A DNA stretch of 64,000 bases from positions 1,240,001 to 1,304,000 of the forward strand of contig NC_134288.1 in NCBI RefSeq assembly GCF_949628215.1, written 5' to 3'. Of the stretch, positions 10,950-22,400 are shown piece by piece; the stretch's first letter is position 1, and the number at the start of each line of letters is the position of its first letter. The translations under genes were made by a program, and so were the position numbers. A model generated the notes under the pieces. The model saw nothing but the letters and a program-made list of their open reading frames with translations, ran no database searches and was not told the origin of the DNA. The stretch comes from Phalacrocorax aristotelis (Eukaryota; Chordata; Aves; Suliformes; Phalacrocoracidae).

Positions 10950-12031
10950 CCCTTGGGGGGGTCAACACAAGCCACTGGCCCCTGCCCTCAGCTGCCGCCA
11001 GCTGGGAGGGAAGGAGAGGCTCAGGCCTAGCACCAGCAACACCGGGGCCCTGGGCAGAGGGGATGGCACCCCCCTGTATGGAGCCACAAGCCCCACAGCA
11101 TGGCCATGTTGGGCTGCAGGGTCATGGGTTGCTGGCATTCATGCTGTGCCTCGGGGCAGGGCATTGCCATGGGGAGATGCTAGCGCAGCAGCTCCCAGGA
11201 AAGGCAGGGCCAGGGTTTGAAGAAACCACCTCCCCACAACCCCCCAAGGGTGGGGGTGGGTGTCTGGGGACCCATGGCCACAGCTGGGGGCTTTCCACTT
11301 CCCCAAGGTTGGCAAGCAGCTGGTTCAGTCCAGCGTGGGGGCATGGAGGCCGAATGCCCCCCAGTCTGCGCTCTCCCTTTGTGGGAAGGGGATGGGACTG
11401 GGACGCAACTGCACTTACCTGCCTCTTGCTGCTGTCGCCATTATGTGGGTACCATCAGGGGGATGCAGGCATCAGCCGGGCTCATCCCCCAGGTGCTGAT
11501 CCAGCATGGCATGCACCCCAGTTGCAGAGGGTCCCACTGGTGCAGCGCAACCCCTGCCGTCTCAGGAGCTGCTTGGTTCACCCTTGTTCCGCTGCTCTAG
11601 GACTCGGTGTTTTTGAGTGCTGGGGCTGTGGGCTGCTGCTGTTTCCTGTGACGTGTGCACCCCAGAGCAGGGTTCTCTCTTTTCACTCAGCCAGCCAGTT
11701 GCTCAGCTGGGCCCCTCAGTATGGGGCACAAGCCTAAGCAAAGCCCTGAGGACACCCAGGGCACTAGGGTCAGTGCATGGGGCTTGAGGAGGGGTAGCAG
11801 AGGAGGGCGGCAGGTGTGTGAGTAGCCCTTGGGGTGGTGCGCCCATAGCATGGCAGGTGGGATACTGCATGGCCATGCACAGGCAGTGCCCCCGCACCCT
11901 GCTGCTCCATGCCCAGGTGGGTTTGGTGTGGGAGCAGCCCCAGCTCAATCCCTACACACCCACACCACTCCCCAGCCAGCATCAGCCTCCAGCCAGCCAA
12001 GTGCCAGCAGCCACGGCCCTGGGACACTTCT

Positions 12032-12041
12032 CCCCCCCCCC

Positions 12042-12083
<42 letters not shown>
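12032..12083 (+). repeat. C11-A41 homopolymer block
   Basis: Eleven C bases at 12032-12042 are followed directly by 41 A bases at 12043-12083. No retrotransposed gene body is recognisable upstream, so an expanded microsatellite is more likely than a poly-A tail. Confidence 0.9.
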
Positions 12084-12084
<1 letters not shown>

Positions 12085-12135
12085 CATGTTGCTGCTTCAT
12101 TTTTTCCAAGCAACCACTCTTCAGCTCAACCAGCA

Positions 12136-12162
12136 CCCCCACCCCCACCCCACTTCCCCCCC
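12136..12162 (-). repeat. G-quadruplex-prone C-tract cluster (G-tracts on - strand)
   Basis: Four C-tracts of 4-7 bases at 12136-12162 on + correspond to four G-tracts with 1-4 base loops on the SLA2-sense strand, about 1.2 kb upstream of the SLA2 start codon. A second, similar cluster is at 12269-12283. Confidence 0.7.
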
Positions 12163-14914
12163 AAGGCAAGACCTTGGCTTTTGCGCTCAGCAGCTTCTGT
12201 GCTGCCATGCTGGGCTGCCCCGGCCATGCCGTGTGGGGCTCACAGCCTGGATGGGCAGTACTGTTGCACCCCACCCCCACCCCTGCTTACCGCTCCCCAG
12301 CCTGGGGCCGGCTGCTCGGTGACCTGCCCCAGGAATGGTGCTGCAGCTAAACAGCCTGCAGGTATTTATGGGTTGCCCTTGAAACTGTCCAGTCATAAAC
12401 CACTGGGACGGTGGAAACACACAGGAAAGAGTTTTTACAAGAGGCTTGTGTGGCTGTTTGGGTTCAGCTACAACAGCTTGGATGTGGCTCCATCTTGGGA
12501 AAACCCTCCAAGGATGGCATCTCTCCCCAACACTAAGCCCACAGCTGAACCACCCACCTGGCTTAAAAACAAGGCAAAAATCCCAATACCAGATCTAAGC
12601 CTCCCAAAGCAAAAGTTTTGGCTGTAACTTCTTGCACCATCATCTGGCACCACCAAGGAGCATTTGACTCCGTCTCCTTTCACCAAGGAGCAGGTCCAGC
12701 TGTGAGTGTGCCATGTGCGCCAGCCCAGGCAGGTGCTGCCTGTGGCCGCAGTGGGGCCATGGGGCTGAGGTCGGCAGAGTGAAGCTGCTTTCTCGCAAGG
12801 ACTGTGTTTTTCCCACGTAACGTACGGCACCGTCCAGCACAAGCAGCACTGCAGCCAAGCGGCTGCCTGGCAGAAACCTCAGCCCATGGCTGTGAGACGA
12901 GTGTCGACCTGTGACTCAGCGAAACCTTCTGCAGCCTTACCCCCATGCTGCTGAAGAAAAGGATGCACGCTTTTACGGACACAAAGGCTTGGCAGCTTGG
13001 GCTGGGCACGCCCTGAAGGAGCTCATCCCAAGATTCTGAGCAATTGCGAATTCAGTCCTAGGGGGTTGGGAGAGCTGGAAAGTGCCAGCTCCATCCACCT
13101 GCCCACCCCTGGCTGAGCACCCCCTCCCAGGCATGCCAACTCCAGCTGGAAAAAAGAGGTGTAGGAAACACTCTGGTATTTCAAAGGGAGTGAATCCAAC
13201 TTCAGTGATGCCCCTCGAGGTGTGGGAATGCACAGCCGTGTCCCGCCCCGCCAGTGGGCGTGCAGCTCACAGCCCAGCAGCTAGTGGGACCAGCACTGAT
13301 GTGGTTCGGGATCCCAGCCCAGGGAAGCCTGTCCTGAGCTCAAGGTCTGCCCTGGGATTTGGTTGGCATTGCTCTTGTCACCCAAAGAAACACTGTCATT
13401 TATTTAACTGATGTCTCAACTTCTATTTAGCCTTAATTTTTGTATTTTTACCAGGAAAAGCACTTGCTTATGTGAAAACAAGTTTACTCTTTACAGTTAT
13501 CCTCAGGGTAGCAAAATATATGACAACCCTCACCACAAATCCTGCCTTGCTGATGCCTATGAACCACATGGCAACAAAACTCTCCTCTTAACCACCCCCC
13601 TTCCAAATTGCTAAAACCTCATGTATTTACACTCCTGCGTTCCTTGTCCATGGGCAGCTGGTAGTTTTGAGCTCTCCTGCTCCACATCATCATAAACAGT
13701 ACTTGGCGAGCTCGCACCAAGCCCTGCTGCAGAGTGATTTCCTCTAACTCATTTAATTGTCATTTTAATATTGTATTCGCCTTTTGTTTGGTCTGTTGCT
13801 GTATTTTCATAAGGGAACTCGAAGAATAATTTCTCAGTGTAGTTAGCTGGCAATAAATCACAGTGCTGCACCGACGTCAGTTCTTCTCTTGCTTACGTTG
13901 CTTTGCACCCAGCACTTGCCTTTCGCAGCACTGAACCTCTCGTGGTATCTGGTGGCCCGGTCTCTTTGCAGCCTCCTGTCTTCTACAGACTGAAGCGTAG
14001 GTTTGTTCGTTTACTCACTTTGTCACTTCACAACTTGCTCATTAATATGACTGGCCAATTTTTCCCATTTCTCACCTTTCAGTTTGCAATTCATGAAAAC
14101 GCTTTGTCTCACTTCCTGCAATGACCAATCCCGTGCAGACCTTCCCCAACGCACAAGGCAGCAGGAGTCCACCCCGTGGCCATGACAGCAAGACCAGGAC
14201 TGATCTGCGACCAACAGTTTAACACCTCTACAGTCCCAGCTAGCTTTCTGTGACAGTTAGATGACACGTCTGAAACCTGAGAGCAAAAGCTGGATCTGAA
14301 AAGCAGAAGATGAAAAACCGGTTGTGTTAAACGACCGACTGCTGCGTGTTGCTCCACCTGCGGTGCAGGGGGCAGACGTGCAAACAGACCTCACGCTGCC
14401 TTCCAAACTGCCCTCTGCCTTTCGTGTCAACAACCGCCTTGTTAAAGGGCTTACAGGTTAACTTTGTGTTATACCTGTGAAACATGCTGGTGCAGAGCAC
14501 TGCTCACCAGGGAAGGCAGCTCCTAGTGCTTGCCTGTGTTCGGAGGCAATTCTTGGTGGTGTGCCTGTTTGGCAGTAAACCTGTCATTTGGGTTATTTTT
14601 TGTTGTTGGCTTCTTTGTGTGTGGTGCTTCCCCTGCCCCACCCCTAGCACCTGAGACTAATCTCCACTCCGTCAGAGCTGGAAGTTTCTGCATTTTCCAC
14701 AGAAACCAGCTCTCCAGTGCCTTTAGACAGCCTTCCAGGGGATGCGGGGGCACCTGGCCGTGCTGCTCCTGCATGGCTGCAAGGACGCCTCTCACAAGAG
14801 GTGGGCAGCACTACCCCTTCCATGGGAGTTTGCCTCTCACAGTGGGAGACACCAAAACTGACAAAACCGCCACGGGTTTGTGCCAGGAAACACCACGAGC
14901 ACACAGAGTAACAA

Positions 14915-16270
14915 TGAAACTCATTATAGCTTTATTTAATAACTAGTACAAAGTCCCCCTCAGGCAGAGCCTCCCAATCTCATTCCCTACCTGAAATGGA
15001 GCAGAACATGAGCGTGACCCTTGGAGGAGTTGGCTCCCAGTGAGTCAGGACTGCTCAACAGTTAAGAGGGGATGTTTTGCTCATCTATCAAGACCTAGAG
15101 AAGCCTGACCATTCACCCCTTTTCTCCCATTAACAGCTAGACCCAGGCACGCAGCAGACGTGCGCCCCTGCCCTCTGTGACCCAGCCAGCTGTAAAAAGG
15201 CAGCAGAACTGTGAATTCCACGAAGACAGTAAATAGTACCAGCACAGAGGCATTCACTGCTCACACTCCTGACCTGACTCACACGAACGTGTGCCTGCTG
15301 GCGGTCATTTGCATTCACTGGTGTCTTCGGCGCCTGGGTTAATACCCCATGCAGGCACCCTGCCCAGGGCTGGCAGCAGTGGGAAGCAGAGCTGGCAGTG
15401 CAGGGAGTTTCTAGATCTCCACTTGGCAAGGGGTACTGCTGCCCATTTTACTACCTATTTGATGTTAAAGATTCACCTGTGCAGAGTAGAATAGTGACTA
15501 GGTGTTAACTGCACCTGGCCTTTCTGCAAGAGAGGTAGAGGGTCAGCAGGAGCCGTCTGGAAGCCAGGGCTGCTGTAGTTTAATCCCTTGTACTCGGTTA
15601 ATAGTGCACCTCAGTTAGTGTAAGTTTACTTGTTAATTGCTTTGCCCTTTTGGGAGGCTCAGGTAAGAAATCACCGCTCCTTCTCAACACACATACAGAG
15701 ACCAAGACAGTATTTCTGACCATTTGTTTTCCCTCACGGCTGCCTGGCATGCCAAGAGTCCTGGGAACACAAAGACCTTCTGGTGGGTTCTGCACTGCCA
15801 AAGAGCATTGCCTGCTCCAGTGCCTGGAGCTTCACATCACCATGGTCTTGCTTTCCCACGTCCCACAGATGCCATACCAACTGCACCACAAGGGTCCTTT
15901 AGCAGAAGCACAACTAGAAAGCAATTCTAAACCTCACAAAGCCACAGAAATTATATTCAAATGAACGGGGGAGACAACGGCTGTCATCTGGATTGATATA
16001 CAGCACAGACAGATGGCATCAGCATGTACAGTAACGTGACTTACTAATAAGACTGTGGAATGTTAACGAGTTTTAAAGAGGCTCTGATGCCAAGGGCATA
16101 CAGAAAGGACCAAAGTAATGCCAAGTACAGACTACCAAGGAGGTGGCAGCTCAGATGGGCATGCACAAGTTAGAGAGAACAGTTAATGCCATGTTGGACG
16201 AAATGCTAGATTCTGAGTGGGTTCAGTGGGGGCAAGTGAAGTTGTCTGAATACAGAAGAGAGGCTCCTGC
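14915..16270 (-). other. NDRG3: NDRG3 3' UTR
   Basis: This is the region between the stop codon at 16271-16273 and the well-formed polyadenylation site near 14915. No coding exon is seen in it. Confidence 0.7.
14931..14936 (-). promoter_or_regulatory. NDRG3: NDRG3 polyadenylation signal AATAAA
   Basis: AATAAA on the - strand, about 1.3 kb after the NDRG3 stop. A GT-rich stretch (GTGTGCTCGTGGTGTTT on -) follows within about 30 bases, placing cleavage near 14915. Confidence 0.75.
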
Positions 16271-16449
16271 CTAACAGGATACTTCCATGGTTTGAGGTGC
16301 ATCCTGGAGGTCAATTCCTTCTGGGGTTCCAGCACTTCCTTCACCATGGTTGCTGGTATGAGACCGGCTGCGGATGCTCTCCCCAGAGCCCACGCTAGAG
16401 GAGGAGTGAGTACGGGAGCGCATCAGCCTGGTCATACTAGCTGCTGGCA
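16271..16449 (-). CDS. NDRG3: NDRG3 last coding exon (serine-rich tail and stop)
   Basis: 179 nt, TTGCAG acceptor, TAG at 16271-16273. It encodes [20 protein letters not shown], then IRSRSHTSN and TMEVSC at the end. The tail is rich in serine and arginine and is a phosphorylation target in the family. Confidence 0.96.
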
Positions 16450-19400
16450 CTGCAAAAAAGAACAAGTGTGTGACTTAGAAAAGGAGGAAGTTCCTAGAGC
16501 AAGTATCACAGTCACTCAGATGTGTGTCACTGGGTAAACACAAAAAGAGCTATACCCTCAGGAAGAAAACTCACTCTTCACTGCCAAAATTAAGTCTTTG
16601 CACATCTCAAGCAAGATGTTTAAGGCCCAATTTCAAAAGGTCCAAGGTGAGCAAGTGACAGAAGTGTAACTGATCATTTGCAAGTGCAGTCACGGCAAGT
16701 GTCTGTGCAAACCAAGGCAGCTGTTGGACAGATGACCTTTTGAAAGTCAGTCTCATCACTCTAGAAAACCACAGAGCTGGAGTCATGCAACAATCAACAA
16801 AATACAAATGAAAGGTGAAAAACCATAGCATACACGTTGTACAATGGATCAGCCTAGCTCGCAGCAGGCCAGCAGGACATGCCGAGACAGAGCAATGCAC
16901 CCCAAGAATCATTCAACTCAGCACACAGACTTGGGCCGAGGCGGATGCACAGTTGAAGGTACCTGACTCAGTGCTTAGGTGGCTGAGCTGCACATAAGGG
17001 ACTGGAAACAACACGAGACAAGGAAAGGGATGAATACAGGAAAGAGCCAATTAGTTGTGGAGTGTGACTAGCAGCTGCACTGCTCCTGGGATCCCCCGCT
17101 ACGTTGCCTTCCACTCCCAGCTCAGACACTGCGCTGAAAGCTCCCAATATTTGTGAAAACAGCTGCTAATGAGCATCTCAGGAAGACACCAAGTTGACTC
17201 AAAAATCCATCAGGGCCAGACCTCTTCAGTGCCTTTAGCTGGAAATTGCAATGTACCTGATGACCCTACCTGCCCCGCTGTACACACCACAACTGCTCAA
17301 CAGAGATGTCATTTTCCTATGGTGAGGAAATGGGGATATACTCTGTAACTCCAGACACAGAACAGAAATTCATGTCTTTCCTTGCATTGACAGCATCAGA
17401 TTTCTGCTAGAAGCCTTCTGCAAGGCACTACCTTCCACCTGCAGTGTCAGCACAGGCAGGTCCCACTGTTTTAGCCAATGTGCAGTAGGCACAAAAATAG
17501 CTGTTGAGGAACTGGCTTGTTTACTTCTAGAAAATGGCAAGCTGCTGATTTGCTTCCCTCTTTTCCTCCCTGAGAGAGGAGACCTCGCTGGCCAAACTCA
17601 GCAGTGCCAACACAGACTCGCCCACCAAAGTTGGGAAAAGCATTCTGGGACTAGCTACAGAATTAGTAGAAAATTAACCCCCGTCCTTCCCCAGTGCTGC
17701 ACATCCTATTTGCAAGAGATTTGACTGACAAAGTGCTGCTGAGGTCCTTGCTCTGATGTCAGCACTTGCCAACTTTACCAACACCAGGAACACAAGAGGT
17801 GTGAACATTGAAATGACCTCAGGCTGTGAGGGAGCCTTCTCACATGGCACGCTCCTCTGCAGGACCAGGCTCTTCTGGCTGGCCTTGGAGAACACGATTG
17901 TCCTACTACGTTCATATCAACTACACAAAGCTCTAAGGAAAAGGACAGCTGCTTCTGAGCCCTGACGCCCATGAGCTGGCAAAGCACTTCTGACCGTGTG
18001 TAGACCATTGGCAGTGTCACAGCTGCCACGGTGGCTGTGCTGGTGGTTAGCCAGTCACGTGAACCAACCCCTCCCATAATTCCAGCTTTTGAAGGTTCAT
18101 CATCCACAGGAGGAAAGTCCTAGCCCTGGCCCCAGGTGTCTTAGAAGTCACCCAGCTCTCTGTTCTGCCATCAGAGGGTTTCATTCTGAGATATCGCTTA
18201 CCCCTGGTGAGAGTCTGAAAGAAACAGGCATGTCTGAGGAGGAAGGAAAGAGCTCTCGTGTACCCATCACAGCTGTGAGGCTGTACTGCTAACACCATCC
18301 CCTCCAGAGAAGGTACAGACAGAAGATTTCAGAGGATTTACCGTTCTTGGGAGCATGCTTTTCTGGGCTGGCACAAAGATGGCCTTACAAGGTTTTACCA
18401 ACACCAGCAACCTAAAAGGGGTCACCACTCCAGCTGCAGTGCGGATTACACATAGGTCAGGGAACAACATTGGCTTGCTAAGGCTTGTTAGCACACCAGC
18501 GTGGATGGATCTCCTGGCAACCACACTAAATCAAAGGTGGGGACACAGATGCCAATGGGCTCAGATGGACCAGAAAGGCTGAGTTCCCTTCGCAACAACC
18601 CCGCTCCAGAACAGAAAATTTCATTTGTCACTTACTGTAGCCCATTCCCTGCACAAAGTACTTGAAGGCTTCAGTCAGCTTGCCAGGCTGCGGAAACAAA
18701 GCGCGGCTTTAGTGCGAGCAGAGCAAGGGGCTCTGTACGACTCAAATGCTGTGGGACAGTCGAGAGGCATTTCTCACCTGAACCACCTGGGGCAGTCCCC
18801 CACAGTCAGCCATCTGCAACAGAAAACAAGGGAGGTTGAACCATCCTTCCCACCCCAGGAGGACAACCCCAGAACCACGCCGGCACTGCCCACCCTACCG
18901 GGGCTGATGGCACCAAGCTGCACTGCTATATGAGGCACGCTTCTACCATCTTGTCTCTAAAGCTGAAGCAAGGCCTGGTGATACATCTTCTGGGAGTCTG
19001 TTGCTGCAGGAACCCAGCACCTTGGAGGCCGTACTATCAAGTGATCTCACGACATACTCTAGAAGCCCAGGAGTAACTCTCCACCGTCCTGGCTCTTCCT
19101 GCCGCTCTTCCCAAACCTGTCAGTTTACAATTTTATACAGCAGCTGCCTGGCACGCTGCAGAGCCATAGGTAAGGATGGGAAGGACTGATATAAAGCTAG
19201 AAAAAGTGATGTTGGTGGTGGCAGAGAGCAGGGTGGAAGCAGGGCACCTTTGCTAACTCTCAGCAGGTCCTCCCTGCCAGTTGAAGATAACAGAGAAGTG
19301 GCCATGAAGGAGGGATTCAGGGTCCCCCAGCAAACTCTCCTCTCCCAAGTCCGGCTCCATGCAGGAGAGAACACAGCCCTGAATGACTGTCCACAAAGTT

Positions 19401-22400
19401 CTTACAGCTAAATGTATGAAAGGCAAAAACCTAAGTGGAGCTAGCCTCAGCAAAAATAATGTCTTTGTGGAGGCTGGAATGATTCTGGAGTGGCACTCAC
19501 CTTCAGAAGGGTAGTTTTGGTTGGGTCAAGACGTGAATTGCATTCAACCTAAAATAAAAGAAGGAAAGAGGGACATGATATCACACAGAAAACTTGAAGA
19601 GTCAGATGTAAAATGCAGGGCAGCTGCACCGGAGGCAGTGGCTGTCCTCAACAATGGGAGCTTCTCGGGGGCCAAGAAGGGCTGAGCGAGAAAGCAGAGA
19701 GCATGGAGGAAGAGAGCAATGAATGAAAGATGCAGAGAGGAAAGGCAGGTGTTCTCATCCAAGGGGATGTTGTGGTGACAGAATGTCACTGTTCTGAGAG
19801 ATAGGGCCGTGAGTACAAGGGAAATCATCCCCTGGTTTTGGGGATGCGCCATGAAACCCTGGAGCATCTTCTGGATTCTCACAGCAAGACTGGGAGGGAA
19901 GGAGACTTCTGTGTGGTGCAGAGTGGAGGGAGATCCCCTGGCCAGACCAGGAGGCCACGGCCACCTCTTCTTTGTAAGGCTGCTGCAAAAAGGGGGCCCT
20001 ACAGGAAAAGCAACCCCAGCAGGGGAGGTTATTATGAGGTGGGAACCTGGGCAACCAGATATGCAAGCCAAGATCTAGAAGACCCTATCCTGTTGCCCAG
20101 CTGGAGCTAGGAAGCAATGAGAATCCTCAGGCATGTTATCCTAGTAAAGTCAAAACTTGAAGAATGTCTCAGACTTCCAGACCAGATAGCCTGATGAAAA
20201 GGCAACAAGCTATGACCAGAAAAATGCCTGCACAAGTTCTCCACACAGTTCCTAGGTCCAAATTACTCTTTTAGAAGACTCCTACACTCTTCCATGGTTT
20301 CTTAGGACAATTTCTTTTGTTCGCAACCCCCTGGTTTCCCCACAACGTCCACCACAGCCGTGCTGCACTGAGCTGTGTCCCATTTATAGCTGTGCTGGGA
20401 GGGAAGTGGGTTATAGATGTCTCCAGAGAACAACAGTAACGTGATGCTTCTGAAGTGTTGCCTTCCCTATCATACAGTGCTTTTGCAGAGCTCTGTGTGA
20501 CTCCCCACCACAGGAACTGGGAGTCACACTGCTTATTTTTAAACCCCAGGTAGCCTCAGTACAACAGCAAGAGAACAGTAATTCATGACTTGAACTGAAC
20601 TCCAGGCAGCAGCCTGGCAGAGCTCAGGGAAAGACGCATGTTCCTGAACGGGGCTCTCTGCATTGCTTGTTGACCAAGATGCTTGGGCACAAGGACTCTT
20701 ATTCAGATCCTGCCATCCTCACCTTAGAGCTGCCCTGCAGGGCCATTAAGCCTCCTGAGCCTTGGCTCTCCCACTAGTGGCTGACAGGTCTCAATAACTG
20801 GGGGACTAGAAAAGAGCTTGGGACAAAGAGCCACTTTCTGTGAGTAGCTCTGGGCAAGGTGAAAGCACTGCTGGGTGAGGCAGGTTTGCTAAGTGATTTG
20901 TGGGGCTAATGTCATCAGAGGAAAGACTTCACATATACATACCACTGCTTCCACAGCAGGTGAGTTGTCACCAACCACTAGCAAGGCAGGGCACCTGGTC
21001 AAACCCCAAAACAGAGAGGTATTACTCAGGGCATCTAAGGGATTTCTAAGAAGGTTGAGCTCTGTGAACCAACAGCCCCATGAAATGTTAACAACACTCA
21101 GCCAGCAAAATCCCTACCTCCAACCACATCATGGCATTTTGTTGCATCAGAATATCCTCCAGGGCTTGCACATGCACCCATGCTGTCCCCTCCATGCGCA
21201 CCAACTACCACTACTGTTGCACACATATTAAAAGATGTGCCTAGGGCTGGAAGAAACACCACCCCAGGCTGTAAAAGGGAGCATGCTCTCTGAAATGCAT
21301 GTCTGCTAGAAATTTAAGAATAACCACATCCAGCAGAGTTTAACTCTTCTGAGGCTGGCTACTGCTCAGCGCTGTAATTTGGTTTGGGTTTTAGAAGGAA
21401 ACACAAAAGACGTGGGGGAATATATTGAAAAATGTCATTACACCAAAGCCTCTGTTGGCAAATCTGTGCCTTCATATCCATTTTTATATGCATTGTAACT
21501 CTAGAATAATGATTAACATTCCATGTGTAAAACATACATAGGAGGTCACTGACCAAGCGGCTGTGAATTTACACTATTCATTTACAGATCAAGGTAAGAA
21601 AGGGGTGGCTAGAGGCCCTACTTTTGTGTGTTGATTAGATGACCAAAATTAGACTAGAGAGGCTGTGAGCAACAGACCTCAGTCAGTGGAGTACCACCTC
21701 TAAGGAGACACAGGATCTATATGCAAGTCTACTGGCACAGAGATCCAAACCTCCACAAGAAATATTTTAAGGGTCTGCAGATCCCTGTGAGTCATTTGAA
21801 TGGACAGAGAGTGCTCTGTGACTTACAGCTGCCTGCACGACAGAGAGCAGCATGATTGGCTTTGCCTGGAGACCAAGCAGGGAAATACACCTCTTTCAGG
21901 ATAGCCAAGATCTAGAGGGTTTGGCGGTGGATGTCTAAAACATTCCTGGGACTGGCAGGAGCGGAAGGCCATTCAGTCACGGCAGAGCGAAGGCAGCAGT
22001 CTCTAGCCCAGCCCAGACATCCTGCCTCAGGACTGCAATTCACAGGCTTCATGTGCTCTACACATTGAAGGCAATTTGCCCCTTTTGCTTTCTTGCTTGG
22101 AATCTGAAAATTTACTTATACTCCCCCTGTGCTGATTATCACCAGTTCTCCAGTGTCTGTCCCCTCTCAGCTGTACCCTGCACACACTATCCTCTCCCAG
22201 GTGAAAGAGTCACTGCCAAGGTAGGAAAGCACCACTGCATTCTCTGCATTCAGAACCCACAGCCATCTCTGGGAGAATTGCGCAGGTAACCTTTTTTTGG
22301 CAAGGTGGAGACAGGCAGTCAGTGGCAACAAACAAAAACCTGCTTCCCTAATTTTTCATGCGAAACCACCAAACTAACAGCTCAGCAAATGCAGTGACTG

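Larger units (their letters stand above)
11002..14914. other. SLA2-NDRG3 intergenic region
   Basis: No coding exon could be supported. The long + strand frames at 10919-11737 and 11818-12627 are by-products of GC richness and of the poly-A tract (one contains a poly-lysine run). The region should contain the SLA2 promoter and any untranslated first exon. It holds the C-A homopolymer block, two G-quadruplex-prone tracts, and a TGACTCAGC MARE/AP-1-like site near 12912-12920. No promoter could be pinned down. Confidence 0.5.

Noticed and set aside
10919-11737. 272-codon + strand open frame opposite the SLA2 start region
   Set aside because: It overlaps SLA2 exon 1 in antisense, has no recognisable domain, and long frames are expected in GC-rich DNA with few stop codons.
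11818-12627. 269-codon + strand open frame with a poly-lysine stretch
   Set aside because: The frame is held open by the A41 tract. The sequence is low complexity and matches no protein family.
17740-17830. A possible second cassette exon in NDRG3 intron at a GTTG-GTAAAG donor-like site
   Set aside because: The best acceptor gives a segment of about 45 nt that introduces a stop codon at once in the reading frame from exon 14.
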